A program made the translations under genes and the position numbers. This document shows positions 44,861 to 56,084 of a DNA stretch of 64,000 bases, in pieces (position 1 is the stretch's first letter; each line of letters opens with the position of its first letter). This stretch comes from Brachypterus glaber (lineage: Eukaryota > Arthropoda > Insecta > Coleoptera > Kateretidae), in NCBI GenBank assembly GCA_958510825.1, contig OY294044.1, positions 81,142,895-81,206,894 of the forward strand. Reading direction: 5' to 3'. Below the pieces are notes generated by a model. It saw only the letters and a program-made list of their open reading frames with translations. It was not told where the DNA came from and ran no database searches.

Positions 44861-45329
44861 TATACTTTATCTTGAATTATACACCTGATGCCTCATCAGC
44901 CTGTATGCTGTACTATTTCTTTCTCTTCTTCCTTATAGCTTGTTTTGTAATTAAAGTCGACAGCCCCGGCATATTACACTATAATAGTACATTCTATAAC
45001 TATTTTGGAATATACAATAACTATTCCATACGTAACCATTTAAGAGCCCTGTAAAAGTCCCCCTTTTCAGTTTGCTGAGATTGAGTGGATAGTATAAGCA
45101 TAAAATTCACCATTTCAAAAAGACTGAGTCCAGAAGAGTTAACGTGTTATTGTAATTGTATCCTAAAAAAAAATAATTTGTATGCTTATCTATTGTAGGG
45201 GACAAAACTCCCTTTTGTTCAATGAGCTTTTGAGTAGCCATGTTGGCTTCAGTTTTTGAGTTAGAAAAATGTGAAGGAATAAATAATTACAGTCCATAGA
45301 CTTTCGTTTATGTGTAGTTTTCGCACACA

Positions 45330-46207
45330 CAAAAAAAAAGGTTATCTTGGCAGAAGATAATAAATTATCTTGGATTTATATTATCTTAAATCGAGGTAAT
45401 AATCTGCTTTTAAGATCATGTATCATCGGTTTAAGATTATCTGTTACTTTGGTTTCTTTTAATTATTGTCTTGGTAGAAAAATCCTTGTGTCAAGGATTT
45501 TTTCCTTAAATGCATGACATTTAAAATAGTAACAGAGAATCAAGAGTTATTATCTTGACTCAAAGCCCCTGTTGTCTTACGGTAAAGAGTTTGCCGGCTT
45601 CACTCCACGTAGATATATAGAAGACTCGCCCGTTGTTATTATTGGCTGGCAGACAATTTGCGCAGTAGTTCAAAATATGCGCGGGAGAGAAGTCAAGTTT
45701 GTTTTTTTTTTGCCGTCAGTCGTCTTTAAAGGTGTATCATTGTTTTTATCTGCTTTAAAATGGACGAATTTGTATCTGTTACCCTCAAATGATGGGGATT
45801 TTCAAATTTACTTAAAAAATTCACGGGTAAGTAGCTTTAACTAATTTATACCTATAAGCGCCATTTTGCAATGGCGTTGCAACAAGTTTTTCTTCAAAAA
45901 CAAGTGATTTTTCCTACGACCACCTCTGAAACCCAATTTCACACGATTAACAGAGTAAGAAAGTATCATATTTCATAGGCGTGCGAAATAATAGAGAATC
46001 ATAATCTTAAATTAAGATTATAATTCTCTTCATTCAAGATTATATTATCTTAAACCAAGACTTTTTGTAGGATAATATGGTCTTGGATGAAGATAATATA
46101 TCCTTGAATCAAGATAATTACATACTTGGTTTAAAATAATATGATCTTAAATAAATGGTTTAAGTAGCTTTGATTTAGGGAAATGTCCTTAAATTCTTTT
46201 CTGTGCA
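45330..46207 (+). mobile_element. Element family G, copy 1
   Basis: Closely matches 49674-50777. The left end is CACACACAAAAAAAAAGGTT-ATCTTGG and the right end CCTTAAATTCTTTTCTGTGC. Both subterminal regions are packed with palindrome-forming words such as TTATCTTG, ATCTTAAATCAAG and TTTAAGATAATATGATCTTG. Internally a short ATG frame begins at 45760 (MDEFVSVTLK) and hits TGA at 45790-45792 where copy 2 has CGA. A GGTAAGT donor-like site follows at 45826. Compared with copy 2 it lacks about 200 bp of right-hand sequence. Confidence 0.8.
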
Positions 46208-46651
46208 CTTATTACTGCCGTTTAAAGAAAAAAAAAGCATATTGTACTTGGAGGAAAAGTGATACTTTATTAATGCTGCGTTTTCTGCTAGCCTAGGGCG
46301 CTCGGCTGTCACTTAAACTTGTCATTAAAAACGTTTTGATTCTCTTCCTTATAAAACATTATAGGTACTATTCTTGTTTGTTTTGTTATTATTTTTTTTG
46401 AAGGGTCTTCTTAGCGGGGGGAGGAGGGTCAACGCTCCAAAAATTTTCATTACGTATTTTAAATTTAATTTAAATTTAAATTTTACCAAAGAATAATGAT
46501 TTTGGTCAATTTTAATTTGCTCTATCCCACAGTGCTCGAATGAAAAATGACGACATTGTCTCACGCTCTTCTACTTTAATTTACTATTTTTGGTTTGTTT
46601 TGTTCCTTTTTTTTGTGGAAAAGTAGCGGTGGCTAACAGAAACACGAAACA
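46208..46651. other. Unassigned stretch
   Basis: No gene seen; nothing with a second copy in the window. Confidence 0.4.
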
Positions 46652-46864
46652 GAGCGCATATAGATTATGTACATACTTATAAAATTCATTGAGTCTCATT
46701 TTGTAAACGCAATAAGTAAGTCAAGGTTGTTGGTGAATTGTTGAAATATGCAGTTTAAATGATTTATTCGGAAAATTGTACTGTTTTTCTATGACCACTT
46801 ATGAAACGACAAATTTCACACGATTGACAGAGCAAGTGTCATATTTTATATGCAAAAATATCAT
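46652..46864 (+). repeat. Direct repeat DR, copy 2
   Basis: Second copy of 44646-44860 with about 5% divergence, two kilobases downstream. Confidence 0.85.
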
Positions 46865-46994
46865 ACATGTATGTATGAATGTGCACAGCAAAGCTATTTA
46901 TTTATTTTTTTAATAATTACCATTGTATTAGAGGTTTTTATTAGTTACGATAATTTTGAATTATAAATTGTTTTAATTTTATTAATTTCGATAA

Positions 46995-47210
46995 TTCTGA
47001 ATTAAAAAAAAATGAACCGACTTGTGTCTTAAAAAAATACTTAAATCAGTGCCAATTTCACTATTCCCTAAATTAATTACTAACATTTATTTTTTTATTA
47101 TTTTATTATTGTTTGCTGCGAAATTGGCACCGACTTAAGTATTTTTTATTTTTTACTTTTTAGAGACAGAAGTCGTTTCATTTTTTTTACGAATTTTTTT
47201 TATTTTTTAC
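46995..47210. mobile_element. Palindromic repeat
   Basis: GAACCGACTTGTGTCTTAAA, AAATACTTAAATCAGTGCCA and ATTTC at the left pair with GAAATTGGCACCGACTTAAG, TATTTTT and AGAGACAGAAGTCG at the right around an AT-rich loop. The terminal ACCGACTT recurs inverted at 47765 (AAGTCGGTT). Confidence 0.6.
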
Positions 47211-47239
47211 ATTTTAGAGACACAGAACTTGTAGATTTG

Positions 47240-47780
47240 TAAGATCATCTAAGCTAAATTATAGTTGACCTTCCATCACAACGCACTATTAGTGCGTTCT
47301 GACGTCATCATCATCAAAAAGATAAATTTCTAAAAAAATAAATTTAATAGTATTTTTATTTAAGCGCCCAAGAGTCCAACCAACCTTATTCTAAACGAAA
47401 TACTAAAAAAAATCTTTTTTAAACTTTAAGCGTTCTCTTGGTATTTTAATATACAGGTCCACAGAATCAAGTTTAGCGGCATTTAAAAGATGCCGTAATA
47501 TTTAAATGACTTATCCGAGTTATCCGATTATTTTCTAAAAAATTGGTTGGTATTAGAACCAAATTGCATTAAAACGATTAGATTTATCTTAATTATCCGG
47601 CTTGCCCGGCATTATGCGAGCGTCAAATTAAAACAAGACCACCTCATTAATGTCCTCTTTAAGTTGCAAAAAGTTTTATCAAATTCAGTTCATCCGTTCC
47701 AAAGTTATGCGGAAACAAACATAAAAAAAGTCACACGTCGAATTGATAAACTCCTCCTTTTTTGGAAGTCGGTTAAATAG
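47240..47780 (+). repeat. Dispersed-repeat end with GGAAGTCGGTTAA
   Basis: The segment ends TTCATCCGTTCCAAAGTTAT, CGGAAACAAACATAAAAAAA, CTCCTCCTTTTTTGGAAGTC and GGTTAA. From general knowledge, wording of this kind marks the end of widespread insect repeats. CGCACTATTAGTGCG (palindrome) and a TGACGTCA site lie near 47283 and 47301. The 77-codon frame at 47547 is not similar to any family I know. Confidence 0.45.
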
Positions 47781-48109
47781 TTTTAATTTTGATGAGTTGA
47801 CAACAACTAAAATGAACAAAACCTAACAAATTTTAACTATCAAAGTCTAATCTAAGAAAAGGAACAAAATCTACCACTATCTTGAAAGGGATACCAAGGT
47901 AAACTGGAATTGGTTTATCAGAAGTTCAATTAGTTTCTTTAATAATTACTACTTAATTTTAATCAATATAATAAATTGGAGTAATAATAATTTTATTTAT
48001 CTTTGTAGAAAATAATATTTATTTTAAATTATTTTATTTTTGTTGGGAACGTAGGAAAAATAGTGCACATAACTTGTCGGAGACTACCTTTCTTGCTTTC
48101 GCAATGTTT

Positions 48110-49195
48110 CTAAATTTCAAAACATCGTATTTGCAAAAAAAATATTTTCGGTTTCTTGTACTAATCAACTCTGTACATGATGAGTGGTAACTTATACAAA
48201 CTCCAGTGTATTACTCGAATATAGCGTAACTTATAAACCAAGTGGAGTAGTTAACTGGAGTTTGTATACCGGGTGTTTTTTTTAACCTGAAACTTTCAAA
48301 TATCTCGAATACTATGCATTAAAAAAAAAATAAGGACAAAAGTTGTTTATTTTAATGTGAAAAATAAAATTGGTTATTTATTTTTTACGGATATTTACGT
48401 TTTCAAGGTTGTTTCAAGGTCAACTTGTTTTTTTTTTATAGAAATATATATATTTTTTTACTGCTATTTAATTCACCTCACAAAAATAAAAAAAATAGAT
48501 TTAAAAAAATTTTTTTGATCGGACTTTTAGTTGCAGAGATAACACAGCCACACAAAATTAAAAAAGTTGGATCTCTGACGGACTCGACTAGTCGATTCCT
48601 ATGTATTTGGAGCCGCTGAATTCGAATGTGAGGTTGGTATTTGAAAGTTAGGTCCCATTTTCAAAATAATATCATATCATTACGAAAGTATGTTTTTTAA
48701 GGTTATGTTAAAAATGGGAGCTAAATTTCAAATTCCGACCTCAAATTTGGATTCAGAGGCTGAAAATACTTAGGAATTGACTAGTCAAGTCCGTCGGAGA
48801 TCCAACTTTTTTAATTTTGTGTGGCTTGGTTATCTCTGCAACTAAAAGTCCAATAAAAAAAAGTTTTTTACAAAACATTTTTATTTTTTTGAGGACAGTT
48901 AAATACCAGTAAAACATATATATGTTTCTGTTTAAAAAGACAAAGTAGGCCTTGAAATGACCTTGAAAACGTAAATATTCGTAAAAAATAAATACGCCAT
49001 TTTGTTTCCCCCATTAAAATAAACAACTTTTGTTCAAGATTTTTTTCTAAAATGCATAGTATTCGAGATATTTGAAAGTTTCAGGTAAAAAAAAAACACC
49101 CGGTATGCACCAGTTATCATGTACAGAGGTAGTTAGTGCAAGAAACCGAAAATATTATTAAGATGACACGATGTTTCAAAATTAACAGGGCGATT
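48110..49195. mobile_element. Outer foldback K, interrupted by element L
   Basis: TCAAAACATCGTATTTGC, AATATTTTCGGTTTCTTGTA and CTGTACATGATGAGTGGTAA at the left pair with the sequence at 49111-49195 (CAGTTATCATGTACAG, CAAGAAACCGAAAATATT, ACACGATGTTTCAAAA). The pairing is broken by element L, which sits inside. A smaller inverted pair (CAAACTCCAG / CTGGAGTTTG) lies in the left arm. Confidence 0.65.
48269..49103. mobile_element. Foldback element L (0.84 kb) with TA duplication
   Basis: A nearly complete palindrome: CCGGGTGTTTTTTTTAACCT at the left, its inverse at the right, TA on both sides (48267-48268, 49104-49105). Arms continue through TTTCAAATATCTCGAATACT and GACGGACTCGACTAGTC / GACTAGTCAAGTCCGTC to a centre near 48690. 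The TA duplication and CCGGGTG end suggest a Tc1/mariner-mobilised element. No transposase; the 64-codon frame at 48425 is arm sequence. Confidence 0.8.
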
Positions 49196-49673
49196 TGCTG
49201 CTGCAAAATAAGTCCGTACACGTTGTGTAATATACTATTTTAAAATTTCTACACGAATCATGATAAAGGAAAAAAAAAATAGGTTGATCATTGTTCTTTA
49301 GGAGAAAGTAAAAATATCAAAACAATCAGCATTTAAGAACAAATCCAATTATTCAAGAAACATAAAGTTCTTTTTAAAGGCAGCTTTTAAAATAAAGTAT
49401 GAAAACTTTTCTCATATATTGCCAAGGATAAGAAGATAGTATGACATGGTGTGTGTTTACTGCTAGTAGCATGCTGTAAAGGAAATAAGAAAATAGGAAA
49501 ATAGGCCATTTTCCGACCTTAACCTTACTTTCCACGAAATAGGAAATAGATAACAAGGCATTAGGCTGGAGAACAAATGCGATAAAGCAAAAGCCGCGTT
49601 GCCAAATTTTTGCAATAAAAAAAAGTTTAAACAGGGATCATTTAAACAACACAGGCTCATAAAAAATAAGTTG
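49196..49673. other. Unassigned stretch
   Basis: No gene or matched repeat. Two overlapping minus-strand frames (49374-49660) are not similar to anything I know. Confidence 0.4.
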
Positions 49674-50777
49674 CACAGAAAAAAAGGTTATCTTAGCAGA
49701 GAATAATAAATTATCTTGGATTTATATTATCTTAAATCGAGGTAATAATCTTCTTTTAAGATCATGTATCCTCGGTTTAAGATTATCTGTTACTTTGGTT
49801 TCCTTTAATTATTCTCTTGGTAGAAAAATCCTTGTGTCCAGGATTTTTTCTTAAATGCATGACATTTAAAATAGTAACAGAGAATCAAGAGTTATTATCT
49901 TGACTCAAAGCCCCTGTTGTCTTACGGTAAAGAGTTTGCCGGCCTCACCCCACGCAGATATACAGTAGACTCGCACGTTGTTATTCTTGGCTGGCAGACA
50001 ATTTGCGTAGTAGTTCAAGATATGCGCGGGAGAGAAGTTAGGTTTGTTTTTTTGCCGTCTTTAAAGGTGTATCATTGTTTTTATCTGCTTTAAAATGGAC
50101 GAATTTGTATCTGTTACCCTCAAACGATGGGGATTTTCAAATTTACTTAAAAAATTCACGGGTAAGTAGCTTTAAATAATTTAAACCTATAAGCTCCATT
50201 TTGCAATGGCGTTGCAACAAGTTTTTCTTCAAAAACAAGTGCTTTTTCTTACGACCACCTATGAAACCAAATTTCACACGATTAACAGAGTAAGAAAGTA
50301 TCATATTTCATAGGCGTGCGAAATAATATTATACATGTGTGGGAATTTTTTTCAAAATATTTACCTTTCTATTAACCCTGGAACCTGAGTGTGGGGTCTT
50401 TATCTTACACCAAGTCTTGGTTTAAGATAATATGATCTTGAATCAAGAGAATCATAATCTTAAATCAAGATTATAATTCTCTTCATTCAAGATTATATTA
50501 TCTTAAACCAAGACTTGCTGTAAGATGATATGATCTTGGATAAAGATAATATGATCTTGAATAAATATAATTACATACTTAGTTTAAGATAATATGATCT
50601 TAAATAAATGGTTTAAGTGGCTTTGATTTAAGGAAATGTTCCTAAATCTAGGGCCTCAAATGCCAAGATCACGGCGGACTTGATCCAAGACAGTCATGGC
50701 GTTGAACATATCGAAAGCCATGGCGGTCTTGGTTCAAGATCGTTTTGCTTTGATTCAAGATGTCCTTTTTTTCTGTG
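49674..50777 (+). mobile_element. Element family G, copy 2 (fullest)
   Basis: Ends are inverted: CACAGAAAAAAAGGTTATCT at the left and, inverted from the right, CACAGAAAAAAAGGACATCT. Left subterminal 200 bp and right subterminal 350 bp hold some twenty short words of the TCTTGAATCAAGA / AAGATAATATGATCTT kind, on both strands. The middle has an ATG-initiated exon candidate at 50095. Family identity is unknown to me; inverted ends plus dense subterminal motifs fit a cut-and-paste DNA transposon that has lost most of its coding part. Confidence 0.8.
50095..50161 (+). CDS. Possible first coding exon of the G-element protein
   Basis: ATG at 50095 opens a 22-codon segment reading MDEFVSVTLKRWGFSNLLKK, FT. 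It is followed directly by G|GTAAGT (donor GT at 50162-50163); without splicing it ends two codons later at TAG. The composition (acidic start, LKxWGxxxLxxxF) resembles the beginning of SAM-like helical domains found at the N-terminus of some insect proteins, but 22 residues are too few to prove it. The same ATG, reading frame and donor are present in copy 1 at 45760, there with a CGA to TGA change. Later exons are absent from both copies. Confidence 0.35.
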
Positions 50778-50778
50778 T

Positions 50779-51004
50779 GTCTGTGCGGGGGTTGAGACCC
50801 GCCTATTTTGGGATGCTGAAAACGAATCTGTCATAAAAAAGGCACTTCATGGGCTCATTTTTTTTGCTACACTGAAAAAACTGTCTAATATCGTATATCA
50901 TATTATTTCATTGTAGCGAAAGAATGAGTGCCTTTTTTATGACAGATTCGTGTTCAACATCCCAAAATACATAAGAATAGGCGGGTCTCAACCCGAGCAC
51001 AGAC
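50779..51004. mobile_element. Palindromic MITE H abutting element G
   Basis: GTCTGTGCGGGGGTTGAGAC, CCGCCTATT, GGGATGCTGAAAACGAATCT and GTCATAAAAAAGGCAC at the left pair with the right half ending GCACAGAC at 51004. It starts two bases after the end of G copy 2. The core GATGCTGAAAACGAATCTG is one of the recurrent motif copies seen in other families. Confidence 0.8.
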
Positions 51005-52979
51005 AACTTTTTTTTGTGGGCATGTGTAATTTGTTACTGTATTACATACTTTAGTTACTGAATACAAGTTGTTACAGTTAGAATAAAAAAGCATGTTAAT
51101 AACGTTATGTTCAACTGTAACTACTTGTCTCTATTAACTTTCCAGGGGTTCCAAACATACAAATCAAACAATTTTGTAAATTTTGAAAATCCTAGCAACT
51201 TTAATACTGATCACTTGAATAAGTTGTTACAGTAAAACATACCGTTGTTCTGTTATTGCAACCTTAGTTATTAAATACAAGTTGTTATTGTTCGACACAT
51301 GGATGTGTGCCTATTAAAAACATGTGGGGAATGTGAGTGCATCTCACTTGCACGCATGCACGCACGCTTATGTCGTAAAGAAGAGTGCGTTCGGTGATAC
51401 CACCCCCCTGCGTCGCAGGTTTTCTGATGTGTTTTCTTTTAAAAGTCTTATTTTAAGTTTTTAGTGAAGAAAGAATATATTCTTCTGTGTTGTTTCGTAG
51501 AGTCCCGTTTGAATTTTTATTATAACGTAGATGATAAATTTCCCGAAATTTTATTAAAATGAAAACATTTTTTTCTAATTTTACACTAACCTAAAGCTTA
51601 AAAAATTATAAACTATGCGAGAGGCGTTAAATTTTTAAAATGTTAAATGGGGAATTCTTGTAGTGAAGATAGGTGAGTTTGCTGGTATTTACTCACAATC
51701 TAAAATCAAAATGAGACGTTTAGTTCAAAAACTTTTAAATTGTCGCAATACTTTTACTTAAATCTCAAAAAAATATTGAATCGATGTATTTATCTTAACA
51801 AAATTATAATAAACCCCTCTACAGAGGGGCTAATACGAGTTTCAAACCGCAACAATTTATAAAAAATAACTTTATTTGCAACTTTAACTACAAAATAACT
51901 TATATCTAACTTTTGTTTAATTAAAGAGCGACTAATTAAATTAATATGTGTGACTAAAGAGTGAATAATTAGATAGAAGGTACTGTCCTTTATATAAACT
52001 AATACAAATAATGAGCTATTGTTCTAAACAAATGCAATCTAAGCAAAAGTACCTTAAAGATGGGGATCTAATTCATGCTGTTACCTTACTATTGCAGCAA
52101 AAAAAAAACAGCTAAATTATCTCTATTCTAGTATTTTGACGGAAAAATTATGAATAAATCACTATTTCCACAAAATCCTCAACATCTTTACAACGAAACG
52201 AGATAAAAACAAAATTTAAAAAATATTTTTTAAACCAGACGCGGTAATTACACTAAAGAAGTATAATGATAATAAATAATAATAATAATCTTTATTGCTT
52301 ATAAAAAAATACATCTTACAGCAAGAGTTAGATAAATCAATAGAAAAGAAAAATAAACACGAATGAAATAAAAAAAAAAAAAATCACAATTACATTTATT
52401 CTGTAACACCCTATAGACAGTTAAGTTATTGGCAACTCTAAGTATAGGAAATTAAAAAATTTAGCTTTCTTGTAAAAAAAGAATTATTTAAATCGGACAT
52501 TAGATTAAGAGATATCACCTAATATATTTTACTTTGAATTTGTTGTCAATTTTTGGGTGATCAACTTCAAATTTTGAGTAGGTTAGATTCTACATCAAGT
52601 CAAGCTATTTGTAAAACTTGGATTTATTTGCCTCTTTAACCATAATACAAATTGTCTGTTAATTAAAATAATTTATAGTTGTAGACAGACCTTTTATTCA
52701 GGCAAAAATAAGATTATAAAGTTTTAGAATATCAAATTTCATTTAAAATTAAATTTGCACTATGAGGTTTAAAGTTCTATTAAGCTTTTGTTGAGCAACA
52801 ATAGACCTCTTTAATTACGCTATATATGCAATGATGTCAAAACAATGTGATAGCTGAATTTCATTAATATGCATTACTGTGAGTGTAGATTCTACGCTGT
52901 AGAGTATTAAGCAAACAAATATGCGTTACTATGAATGTTACAAAACAAGTAGCATTCCATAATAAACTATTCAAAGTAA
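51005..52979. other. Unassigned 2-kb stretch
   Basis: No gene recognised. GTTGTTAC-type words recur at 51060-51300; an alternating purine-pyrimidine run (GCACGCATGCACGCACGC) lies near 51350. AT-rich without a second copy in the window. Confidence 0.4.
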
Positions 52980-53005
52980 CTAGTAGATAGATAGATAGAT
53001 AGATA
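52980..53005. repeat. (GATA)n microsatellite
   Basis: About six GATA units ending exactly where foldback F2 begins. Confidence 0.9.
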
Positions 53006-53614
53006 TACACGGTATTTGCACTCTTTTGATACATAATAAAGGAAATGATTCTACATCACAAAACATGAAAAACCAACCAAGGAACATCTGAAAATAAGCC
53101 CTAAGGGAGCTACGGCCCTTTAAAGACGGACGTATTGAATAGGGAACAAAAAAAGCAAAAACAAAACTTACTTGCTGCAGCGGGATTCTTCATTTAAAAT
53201 CAAGCAAAAAAGTATTCTTCACCGAAACACCTAAATTTAATATTAAATGAGTAATAGCCAAAAAGTAACATTTTCGTGGCACGAAATCTTACTTCTTAAT
53301 TGCTTTTTCTTTAAACAGTTGCTCCCATAAAAAAGTTTGGGGCAAAAATGTGTTAAGCCTAATACATTTTTCGGTCTAGGGACGCCTTTTGGATATATTC
53401 AAAAATATAAATTGACATAAACTTATTGCCCTTATTAATACTAGTACACATGCTAAACCACTTCGCTCTAGCTCAAAGGGTACCAGAGTTATTAATTAAA
53501 AACGTTATTTTTAGTGCATTTTAAAAGGATCGTAACTCTCTTAGGATTTGTTTTGGGACCTATTTTTCTATTTTTGTTTTTCATTATGTACCAAAAGACT
53601 GCAAACACCGTGTA
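53006..53614. mobile_element. Foldback family F2, complete copy
   Basis: Ends are TACACGGTATTTGCACTCTT and, inverted from the right, TACACGGTGTTTGCAGTCTT, followed in both by TTGGTACATAA-like sequence. Between them are the family blocks GAGCCTAAGGGAGCTACGGC-like, TAGTACCCTTTGAGCT-like and CCCCAAACTTTTTTAT-like. It matches 22560-23110 and 41935-42190. About 609 bp. Confidence 0.75.
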
Positions 53615-53934
53615 TGTATTGACATACAAAGAGGTATTTTATATCTAAGACAGTTTTATTTTTAAATGTTAAAACATATAATTTTGTATGTTGCATTTAC
53701 CCAAATAATTTTTAAACAGGTTAAAATTGTTTAATTAAAACGCAAAATATATAAAAAACAAAAAAAAAAAACAAAAAATAGAAGCATCCGGGGACGACGT
53801 TTTTCGTTGGATTTTTTAAATATTTTGGGGCTCAAAAGTAGAGCAGTTATTAAAAAAAGTGCTAATATAAATTTTAATTTTTTTAGGTTTTGTTAATTTT
53901 TTACTATGATGTTTAAAAACAAAAAATAGCGTTA
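53615..53934. other. Unassigned stretch
   Basis: AT-rich with an A-run (53756-53778); nothing recognised. Confidence 0.4.
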
Positions 53935-54304
53935 TACAGGGTGTTTCATTAACTTTGCTACAGGCAATATCTTGAAAACTGTAAGATATATGGAAAATCT
54001 AAAAAGTAGGTCAATTAGATATTTTTAGTAGGCTTTCTACTTATGTAATCGGTAAGGTTCTAAAACTCACCCCCTAACCCCCAGCAAACCCAACTTTGAA
54101 ATCTCAAATAGCAATATGGGTCATGTAATGCATTATTTGAAAGGTATTTTTATTTTGGTTTCAATTTATTTTCAATTTTTTAAATCGAATAAGCTTTTCC
54201 GGAGATATCCATTAAAATAATTTTATAAAACTAAAAAAAGTAATATTGAAAAAAATCTTATATTTGAAAAATAAAGGTAACTTAATTGTGTTATTGGCCA
54301 AATT

Positions 54305-54549
54305 CTAACATGCACTACATCCAAATGACATAAAATGCTCGAAATTACCACCATTTTCAACTATGCACTGTTCAAATCGTGACATTAAATTTCTTATGCA
54401 AGCTACATATACCATGATCGGATTAATAGTCTCACAAGAATTAGTAATGCGTGCCTTTAGGTCATCTAGGTCAGTTGGTTATGTTTGGTAAACTATTTCT
54501 TCCTCATAAAAAAATCTAGTGGCGTTAGGTCAGGAGAGCTTGGTGGTCA
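54305..54549 (-). pseudogene. Mariner-type transposase C-terminus, left arm copy
   Basis: The minus strand reads PPSSPDLTPLDFF (with the preceding Trp codon changed to TGA). After a frameshift it continues PTDLDDLKARITNSCETINP, YVACIRNLMSRFEQCIVENG, NFEHFMS and stops at 54305-54307. The Asp of SPDL is the third catalytic acid of mariner-type DDD transposases. The D-loop and N-terminal DNA-binding domain are absent from this arm. Confidence 0.85.
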
Positions 54550-54640
54550 AGAAATTATTCAACAGGTTCCAATTCATTTTTTTTTTTTGGAAAATTAGTA
54601 TTTAAATGTTGAGAGACGGAATTAATACTATAAGGTAGAA

Positions 54641-54954
54641 ACGTGATGGCAGCAAGACGGCGCTCCCCCTCATGGTATTAATTTCACCACTCAACATTTA
54701 AATACTAATTTTCAAAAAACTGGATTGGAATAAATAATTTCTTGGCCACCAAGCTCTTCTGACCTAACGCCACTAGATTTTTTTATGAGGAAGGAATATG
54801 ACTTAAAGACATATGGCATGCTTGTGAGACTATTAATCCGTATATGGTATATGCAGCTTGCAGAAGAAATTTATTGTCATGATTTAAACAGTGCATAGTT
54901 GAAAATGGTGGTCATTTCGAGCATTTTATGTCATATGGATGTAGTAAATGTTAG
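54641..54954 (+). pseudogene. Mariner-type (DD34D) transposase C-terminal half, right arm copy
   Basis: The plus strand reads WQQDGAPPHGINFTTQHLNT, an in-frame stop, then SWPPSSSDLTPLDFF. The Asp of QQDG (54656-54658) and the Asp of SDL (54761-54763) are 35 codons apart, leaving 34 residues between: the DD34D spacing of mariner. A frameshift near 54810 moves the tail (HACETINPYMVYAACRRNLL, KQCIVENGGHFEHFMSY) to another frame, ending at 54952-54954. The first catalytic Asp and the helix-turn-helix region are missing. Confidence 0.88.
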
Positions 54955-55329
54955 AATTTGCCCTATAACACAATTAAGTTATGTTTAATTTTCAAAAATA
55001 AGATTTTTTTTAATACTACTTTTTTAATTTTTTTCAAACTGTTTTAATGGATATCTCCAAAACGGCTTTTTCGATTTAAAAAATTAAAAATGAATTTTAA
55101 TCAAAATAAAAATACCTTTCAAATAATGAATTACATGACCCATATTCCGATTTGAGATTTGAAAGTTGGGGTTGCTGGGAGATAGGGGGTAAGTTTTAGA
55201 ACCTTACCAATTACATAAATAGAAATCTAACTAAAAATATCTAATTGACCTACTTTTTAGATTTTTCATATCACTTACAGTTTTCAAGATAATGCCTGTA
55301 GGAAAGCTAATGGGACACCCTGTATATAA

Positions 55330-55990
55330 ACAAAAGTCATTTTAGTTGAACCAAAATCCTTCCTTCATCGTATTTTAATCAATAAATGGGACATCGTTAT
55401 GTCCAAGCCCAGTTACACGATTTGCAGGAGTTGCTTTTTCCGAAAATAATTGTTACAAAAATAAAAAAATAAAAATAAAAGTTAAAAGAAAATGTTCATT
55501 ATGGGTCCACCCTCAACAGCAACGAATTAAATGTCATAAGAAAGGTATTTTCATGTAGATTAAATATTTTTATTTAAAAACTTACCTTAGTTACCGTAGT
55601 GCCTATGGTTTATTTATCTCAACCTATTAATTAGCGAAAATAATGAGGGAGGGAGTCTCAGCTCACTGATGCTGGAGTTGCATCTGTCATGGATTGGCGA
55701 AAAAGGAGGGGAGAGGGAGGAGGAGGATGGGGAGGGAGGCAATTATGTGGGGTTATTATAACTTTAAAAGCCTACAACTCTGAACCCTGATGCCTCATAA
55801 CATACCTATAGGTATGTTTTTAAATTAAAATTATTAATCTATATAAAAATACCTTTCTAATGACATAAAATTAATTGCTGTTGAGGGTAGGCCCAAAACC
55901 TTTCTAACCCATTCTCATTTGTCAATATCTCAAAACCATGTTTTATTACATAGTGCTTTTTGCTTGTAAGCCCACGATATATGCATACTT
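55330..55990. repeat. Repeat family P, copy 1, with internal palindrome
   Basis: GTTGAACCAAAATCC, AATCAATAAATGGGACATCG and AATAATTGTTACAAAAATAA match 63380-63540 inverted, and CAATATCTCAAAACCATGTT with GCTTGTAAGCCCACGA matches 63330-63560. Inside, CCTCAACAGCAA near 55510 and TTGCTGTTGAGGG near 55882 are inverted ends of a roughly 400-bp palindrome. No coding capacity. Confidence 0.6.
55704..55739 (+). other. Polypurine tract with G-runs
   Basis: Thirty-six bases of A and G with a single T, including GGGG, GGG, GGGG and GGG. Candidate for triplex or G-quadruplex structure. Confidence 0.65.
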
Positions 55991-56084
55991 CATGGACGGA
56001 TGAGAATTTCCACATGCACGCCTTCGCCAAAATTGTAACTTTTACAACAGCATAATAGGTAATCTTATTTATCTATTAATTGAT

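Larger units (their letters stand above)
53937..55322. mobile_element. Mariner-derived foldback element F5 (1.39 kb)
   Basis: Ends CAGGGTGTTTCATTAACTTT and, inverted, CAGGGTGTCCCATTAGCTTT, with TA on both sides (53935-53936, 55323-55324). Arms of about 620 bp each contain the 3' end of a mariner-type transposase in opposite orientations. So the element has two 3' ends joined head to head and no 5' half. Such a molecule carries two terminal repeats but no complete transposase and would need one in trans. Confidence 0.85.

Noticed and set aside
48425..48619. 64-codon open frame
   Set aside because: It lies within one arm of foldback L with no codon-level sign of constraint.
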